Shown: positions 61,193-64,000 of the stretch, in pieces | Layout: every line of letters begins with the position of its first letter | Numbering within the stretch: the stretch's first letter is position 1 | Assembly: GCF_001647285.1 (NCBI RefSeq) | Contig: NZ_LRML01000004.1 | Location: 372,001-436,000 of the forward strand | DNA: 64,000 nt | From: Rufibacter roseus | GTDB taxonomy: Bacteria; Bacteroidota; Bacteroidia; Cytophagales; Hymenobacteraceae | Reading direction: 5' to 3' | The notes under the pieces: generated by a model | Told to the model about the DNA's origin: nothing | The model's input: the letters and a program-made list of their open reading frames with translations, nothing else | The model's database searches: none | Translations under genes and position numbers: made by a program

Positions 61193-61312
61193 GTAGGGAC
61201 AGGTCGCGACCTGTCCTAAACGGTTGCCCCGCGCTAGGAACATGCGCCCTGGCAACTGGCAGCCTGTATTGCATTGAATTACCGCATTGGACAGGTCGCG
61301 ACCTGTCCCTAC
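61193..61312. repeat. MITE-like inverted repeat B inside the operon
   Basis: Ends GTAGGGACAGGTCGCGACCT and AGGTCGCGACCTGTCCCTAC in inverted order, each itself centred on the palindrome AGGTCGCGACCT, around a 70-bp middle. Together with repeat A it separates the dehydrogenase gene from the Gfo/Idh gene by 290 bp. Such repeats are likely non-autonomous mobile elements. Confidence 0.8.
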
Positions 61313-61322
61313 TACCAGAATA

Positions 61323-61360
61323 CGTTTTCGGTCTGTTTTTCTAAAAACAGACGAAAACAG
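61323..61360 (+). repeat. Dispersed palindrome family, copy 23 (inside an operon)
   Basis: CGTTTTCGGTCTGTTTTTC, loop, AAAAACAGACGAAAACAG. The core reads GGTCTG/CAGAC instead of GGCCTG/CAGGCC: both arms have changed together, a compensatory change. 31 bp before the Gfo/Idh start. Confidence 0.85.
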
Positions 61361-61391
61361 CAAAACGAACACAACCATAACCCTTTACACT

Positions 61392-62438
61392 ATGGCGGAA
61401 GAGACTGTACTAGAACCTACCAAAGCAGCAGCGACCCCCACCGTTGCCTCTACTGATACCTTAAAATTCGGCTTCCTGGGCATCGGCTGGATTGGCCGAA
61501 ACCGCATGGAAGCCATCGCCAATTCGGGCGTGGGCGAAGTGACCGCCGTGGCGGACCCTGCACCGCAGAACGTGGAGGAAGCCCAGAAAACCGCTCCTAA
61601 CACCAAAGTCTGCCAAACCATCAACGAGTTACTGGAAGAAGACATTGAGGGCGTGGTCATTGCCACCCCCAGCGCCTTCCATGCCGAGCAATCCATCATC
61701 GCTTTAGAAAGCGGCAAAGCCGTTTTCTGCCAGAAGCCTTTAGGTCGTTATGCAGAAGAAACCAAGCGCGTGGTAGAGGCTGCCCGTCAGGCCAACACCT
61801 TGCTGGGCGTGGACCTTTCTTACCGTAGCACCGTGGCCATGCGCAAAGTCTATGAACTGGTGAAATCTGGGGAGCTAGGCAACATCTACGGCGTGGAGCT
61901 GGTCTTCCACAACGCCTATGGCCCGGACAAAGCCTGGTTCTATGACCCCAAACTGTCGGGCGGCGGCTGCGTGATTGACCTGGGCGTACACTTAGTAGAT
62001 TTAGCGCTCTGGACATTAGACTTCCCCGAAGTGGAGAACGTGACCAGCAGCCTCTTTTCTAAAGGCAAACGCGTGACGCCCGCCGATGGCAAGGTAGAAG
62101 ACTACGCCACCGCCAGCATCCATCTGGCCACGGGTCCGCATGTGCAGCTGAGCTGTTCCTGGAACTTGCCCGCGGGGCAGGAAGCCATCATCAGCGCCAC
62201 CTTCTACGGCACCAACGGCGGCGCCTCGTTCAAGAATGTGAACGGCTCTTTCTATGATTTCGTGGCCGAGCGGTTCTGGGGCACCAGGACCGAAACGCTG
62301 GTGTCGCCGCCAGACGCCTGGGGCGGAAGAGCGGCAGTGGAGTGGGCAGAGCGTGTGGCCAACGGAGAGAAATTTAGCGAAGAAGCAGAAGAGTTTGTGA
62401 AAGTAGCCGAAGTTTTAGACAGAATCTATGGTAGATAA
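61392..62438 (+). CDS. Gfo/Idh/MocA-family oxidoreductase
   Basis: About 348 residues from the ATG at 61392; the longer frame from 61287 would start inside repeat B and is rejected. NAD-binding motif GFLGIGWIGRNR (27-38), and the family (E)KP motif reads Q114-K115-P116, with Gln in place of the usual Glu. The C-terminal domain (about 135-335) is the usual beta-sheet substrate domain with GGGCVIDLGVHLVDLALW. Acts on sugars, inositols or their nucleotides. Overlaps the next gene by 11 bp, so translation is coupled. Confidence 0.9.
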   Translation: MAEETVLEPTKAAATPTVASTDTLKFGFLGIGWIGRNRMEAIANSGVGEVTAVADPAPQNVEEAQKTAPNTKVCQTINELLEEDIEGVVIATPSAFHAEQSIIALESGKAVFCQKPLGRYAEETKRVVEAARQANTLLGVDLSYRSTVAMRKVYELVKSGELGNIYGVELVFHNAYGPDKAWFYDPKLSGGGCVIDLGVHLVDLALWTLDFPEVENVTSSLFSKGKRVTPADGKVEDYATASIHLATGPHVQLSCSWNLPAGQEAIISATFYGTNGGASFKNVNGSFYDFVAERFWGTRTETLVSPPDAWGGRAAVEWAERVANGEKFSEEAEEFVKVAEVLDRIYGR

Positions 62439-63552
62439 GCAGCACAGAACCGTTCTAATGACCACCGACACCGTGGGCGGCGTCTGGACCTACAGTCTGG
62501 AACTCATCCGTGCCATGGCGCCGCACCACGTGCACTTTTACCTCGCCACCATGGGCGCGGCCATCACCCTGCAGCAACGGCAGGAACTAGCCACGCTTAC
62601 CAACGTGACGGTGTACGAAAGCACCTACCAACTGGAGTGGATGGACTATCCTTGGGCCGATGTGGACGCCGCGGGCGAGTGGCTCCTGGAACTCAGCCTT
62701 GAACTGAACCCCGACCTCATTCACCTGAACAACTTCTGCCACGGCCAACTGCCCTGGAACAAGCCCGTGCTCATGGTCATCCACTCGTGCGTACAAACCT
62801 GGTGGCGCGCCGTGAAAAACGAGAAAGCCCCCGCAGGTCGGGACTATTACTTTGAGCGCGTGCGCGAGGGCCTGCACGCCGCAGATGTCGTGGTAGCTCC
62901 CACCCAAGCCATGCTCACAGAAGCCGAAGCCGTTTATGGCACGTTTTCGCAAAAACAGGTCATAAACAACGGCCGCGACCCGCACGCCTTCCGCTTCGGG
63001 CGCAAAGAACCGTTCATCTTCAGCATGGGCCGCGTCTGGGACGAAGCCAAGAACATCGCCCTCCTCACCCAGGTAGCCGATGCCGTGGACTGGCCCATCT
63101 ACATTGCAGGAGACGCCACCCACCCCGCCACGGGCCAGAACAAGCTCTTCAAGAACGTGCACTTCCTGGGCAAACTCTCCCAACGCGAAATCGCCGACTG
63201 GCTTTCCCGCGCCTCGTTGTACGTGCTGCCCGCCAAATATGAGCCGTTCGGGTTATCTATTCTGGAGGCCGCTTTCTCAGGCTGCGCTCTGGTGCTAGGC
63301 AAGATTGACAGCCTCAAAGAAGTCTGGGACCGCTCCGCCGAATTCGTGGACACCAACAATGTAGAGGGCCTCACCGCCATCCTCAATAAATTAATTGACG
63401 ACGAGTTCCTCCGCAACATCATGGCCTGCCGCGCCGTGAAAAAAGCTCAGGACTACACCACCGCGCTCATGGCGCAGGAGTACCTACAAGCCTACGCTGA
63501 TTTGCCCAAGCGTGTGAAAACCAAACAAGCGAATCATGTGGAGACGATGTAG
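62428..63552 (+). CDS. Glycosyltransferase family 4
   Basis: A 374-residue GT-B enzyme. N-terminal TTDTVGGVWTYSLELI is the GT4 acceptor-side start; the donor side has SMGRVWDEAKNIALL and the E-x7-E-like EPFGLSILEAAFSGCALVLG. No membrane segment. As last visible gene of the operon it probably transfers the sugar made by the upstream enzymes to a lipid, polysaccharide or small acceptor. The start overlaps the Gfo/Idh gene. No further gene is visible before the window ends. Confidence 0.92.
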   Translation: MVDKQHRTVLMTTDTVGGVWTYSLELIRAMAPHHVHFYLATMGAAITLQQRQELATLTNVTVYESTYQLEWMDYPWADVDAAGEWLLELSLELNPDLIHLNNFCHGQLPWNKPVLMVIHSCVQTWWRAVKNEKAPAGRDYYFERVREGLHAADVVVAPTQAMLTEAEAVYGTFSQKQVINNGRDPHAFRFGRKEPFIFSMGRVWDEAKNIALLTQVADAVDWPIYIAGDATHPATGQNKLFKNVHFLGKLSQREIADWLSRASLYVLPAKYEPFGLSILEAAFSGCALVLGKIDSLKEVWDRSAEFVDTNNVEGLTAILNKLIDDEFLRNIMACRAVKKAQDYTTALMAQEYLQAYADLPKRVKTKQANHVETM

Positions 63553-63578
63553 CTTCAAAAAAATACTGCACGCATTCC

Positions 63579-63608
63579 GTCCTCCTTTGGAGGGGGTAGG
63601 GGGAGGAT
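63579..63608 (+). repeat. G/C-rich repeat, left arm
   Basis: GTCCTCCTTTGGAGGGGGTA and onward; an inverted partner of 63847-63876. Begins 26 bp after the glycosyltransferase stop codon. Confidence 0.75.
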
Positions 63609-63677
63609 AAGGACGGTTGCTGATATGAGTGTTGCTAAGAACAAAAAGGGAAACTTCAGCAATGCGTGGACCTACAG

Positions 63678-63717
63678 GTGTAAACATCCCCCCTCGCCCC
63701 TTCAAAGGGGGAGTATC
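63678..63717 (-). repeat. Diverged copy of the DUF559-element repeat
   Basis: GTGTAAACATCCCCCCTCG and CCCTTCAAAGGGGG, in the same direction as 2932-2973. The adjacent CGTGGACC at 63665-63672 is shared with that site, so more than the repeat is homologous. Confidence 0.75.
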
Positions 63718-63767
63718 AGAAAGGTACGGAAGTAAATCCATGCCATAGAAAGTTAACGATTGAAGAA

Positions 63768-63810
63768 GCGGATTCTCCCCTTGAGGGGAGATAAAGAGGG
63801 GTGTTTACAC
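63768..63810 (+). repeat. Copy of the DUF559-element repeat
   Basis: GCGGATTCTCCCCTTGAGGG ... AGAGGGGTGTTTACAC, close to 2461-2502. No DUF559 gene is next to it. With 63678-63717 the orientation is opposite to that in the 2461-2973 element. Confidence 0.85.
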
Positions 63811-63846
63811 CTGCAGAAGAACCAGCTTAGGGTGCTCTCTTGTGTA

Positions 63847-63876
63847 GTCCTCCCCCTACCCCCTCCAAAGGGGGAC
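63847..63876 (-). repeat. G/C-rich repeat, right arm
   Basis: GTCCTCCCCCTACCCCCTCC and onward, the reverse complement of 63579-63608 with few mismatches. The pair bounds about 300 bp that contain both DUF559-type repeats. Confidence 0.75.
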
Positions 63877-63894
63877 GACCAGCAAAAGTAGTTT

Positions 63895-63955
63895 GAGGCT
63901 TACGCCTCATGGCAGTTGCAAACTGCCGCCATAACAGATCCAAGTCACAGACTTG
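63895..63955. repeat. Three REP-like hairpins in a row
   Basis: GAGGC/GCCTC (63895-63908), GGCAGTT/AACTGCC (63911-63927) and CAAGTC/GACTTG (63941-63955). The order and short loops resemble RAYT-type REP clusters, different from those at 23506-23636. Confidence 0.55.
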
Positions 63956-64000
63956 AACCAGAAAAAAATTAATAAAACAAAAAGTCTTAAGTCTTACATC

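Larger units (their letters stand above)
63553..64000. other. Gene-free repeat-dense right end, 448 bp
   Basis: No coding sequence seen. It holds two pairs of G/C-rich inverted repeats, a REP-like hairpin row and a final AAGTCTTAAGTCTTACATC phrase repeat. Confidence 0.7.

Noticed and set aside
61287-61391. Extended start for the Gfo/Idh gene
   Set aside because: It would translate part of MITE-like repeat B and the palindrome; the ATG at 61392 fits the family.
63579-63876. CRISPR array or clustered direct repeats
   Set aside because: The repeats are inverted, unequal and too few, with no spacer regularity and no cas genes in the window.
1-64000. tRNA or rRNA genes
   Set aside because: No cloverleaf-type T-arm motif or rRNA-like block was noticed on reading both strands; a covariance scan was not possible here.

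Overview
The window looks like chromosomal DNA of a Bacteroidota bacterium, most likely Cytophagales and possibly a Hymenobacteraceae relative of Rufibacter or Pontibacter. This rests on a SusC/SusD pair, a type IX secretion sorting domain, many lipoproteins with short Bacteroidota-type signals, weak Shine-Dalgarno sites, a perfect Bacteroidota -7 promoter box before trxA, and family content such as a bestrophin, DUF4385 and WG repeats. The genus is inference. No rRNA, tRNA, CRISPR array or prophage was seen.

Layout. 1-11.8 kb: housekeeping and cell-envelope genes (PBP1A cut by the left edge, a DUF559 gene inside a 513-bp inverted-repeat element, folB, a DivIVA-domain protein, a WD40 protein, a phosphopantetheinyl transferase, a redoxin, an O-methyltransferase, a LysM lytic transglycosylase, a frameshifted MFS exporter). 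12-18 kb: cyanophycinase, bestrophin, a small stress-like protein, a two-component system, DUF3817 and an NlpE-like lipoprotein. 18-25 kb: dnaE and trxA, separated by an A+T-rich insert with a WG-repeat lipoprotein, REP palindromes and a RAYT transposase. 25-32 kb: a large unknown secreted protein, a GT-C membrane glycosyltransferase, a secreted isoaspartyl peptidase, a lipoprotein, DUF4385 and an Lrp regulator.

32-51.5 kb: twelve co-directional minus-strand genes form what I read as a peptide or muropeptide salvage island. They are five beta-lactamase-fold serine hydrolases (one a catalytically dead T9SS cargo), a dipeptide epimerase, a VanX-like D,D-dipeptidase, a SusCD outer-membrane importer, two DUF819 permeases and a threonine-dehydrogenase-like enzyme. 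51.7-55.5 kb: DsbD and a CNNM/CorC-type transporter. 56.1-63.6 kb: a six-gene plus-strand operon (SDR, epimerase, a glycosidase-epimerase fusion, zinc dehydrogenase, Gfo/Idh/MocA oxidoreductase, GT4) that probably makes an unusual sugar or glycoside. The last 450 bases are packed with repeats.

Non-coding signal. The clearest structure not explained by genes is a family of 23 intergenic palindromes. Their inner core is shared (GTTTTNGGCCTGTTTT, loop, AAAACAGGCCNAAAAC), and in several copies the outer arms differ from copy to copy but stay complementary to each other. Separate repeat families are the DUF559-associated inverted repeats, the RAYT/REP hairpins, two MITE-like elements at 61.1-61.3 kb, and short phrase repeats around gene ends.
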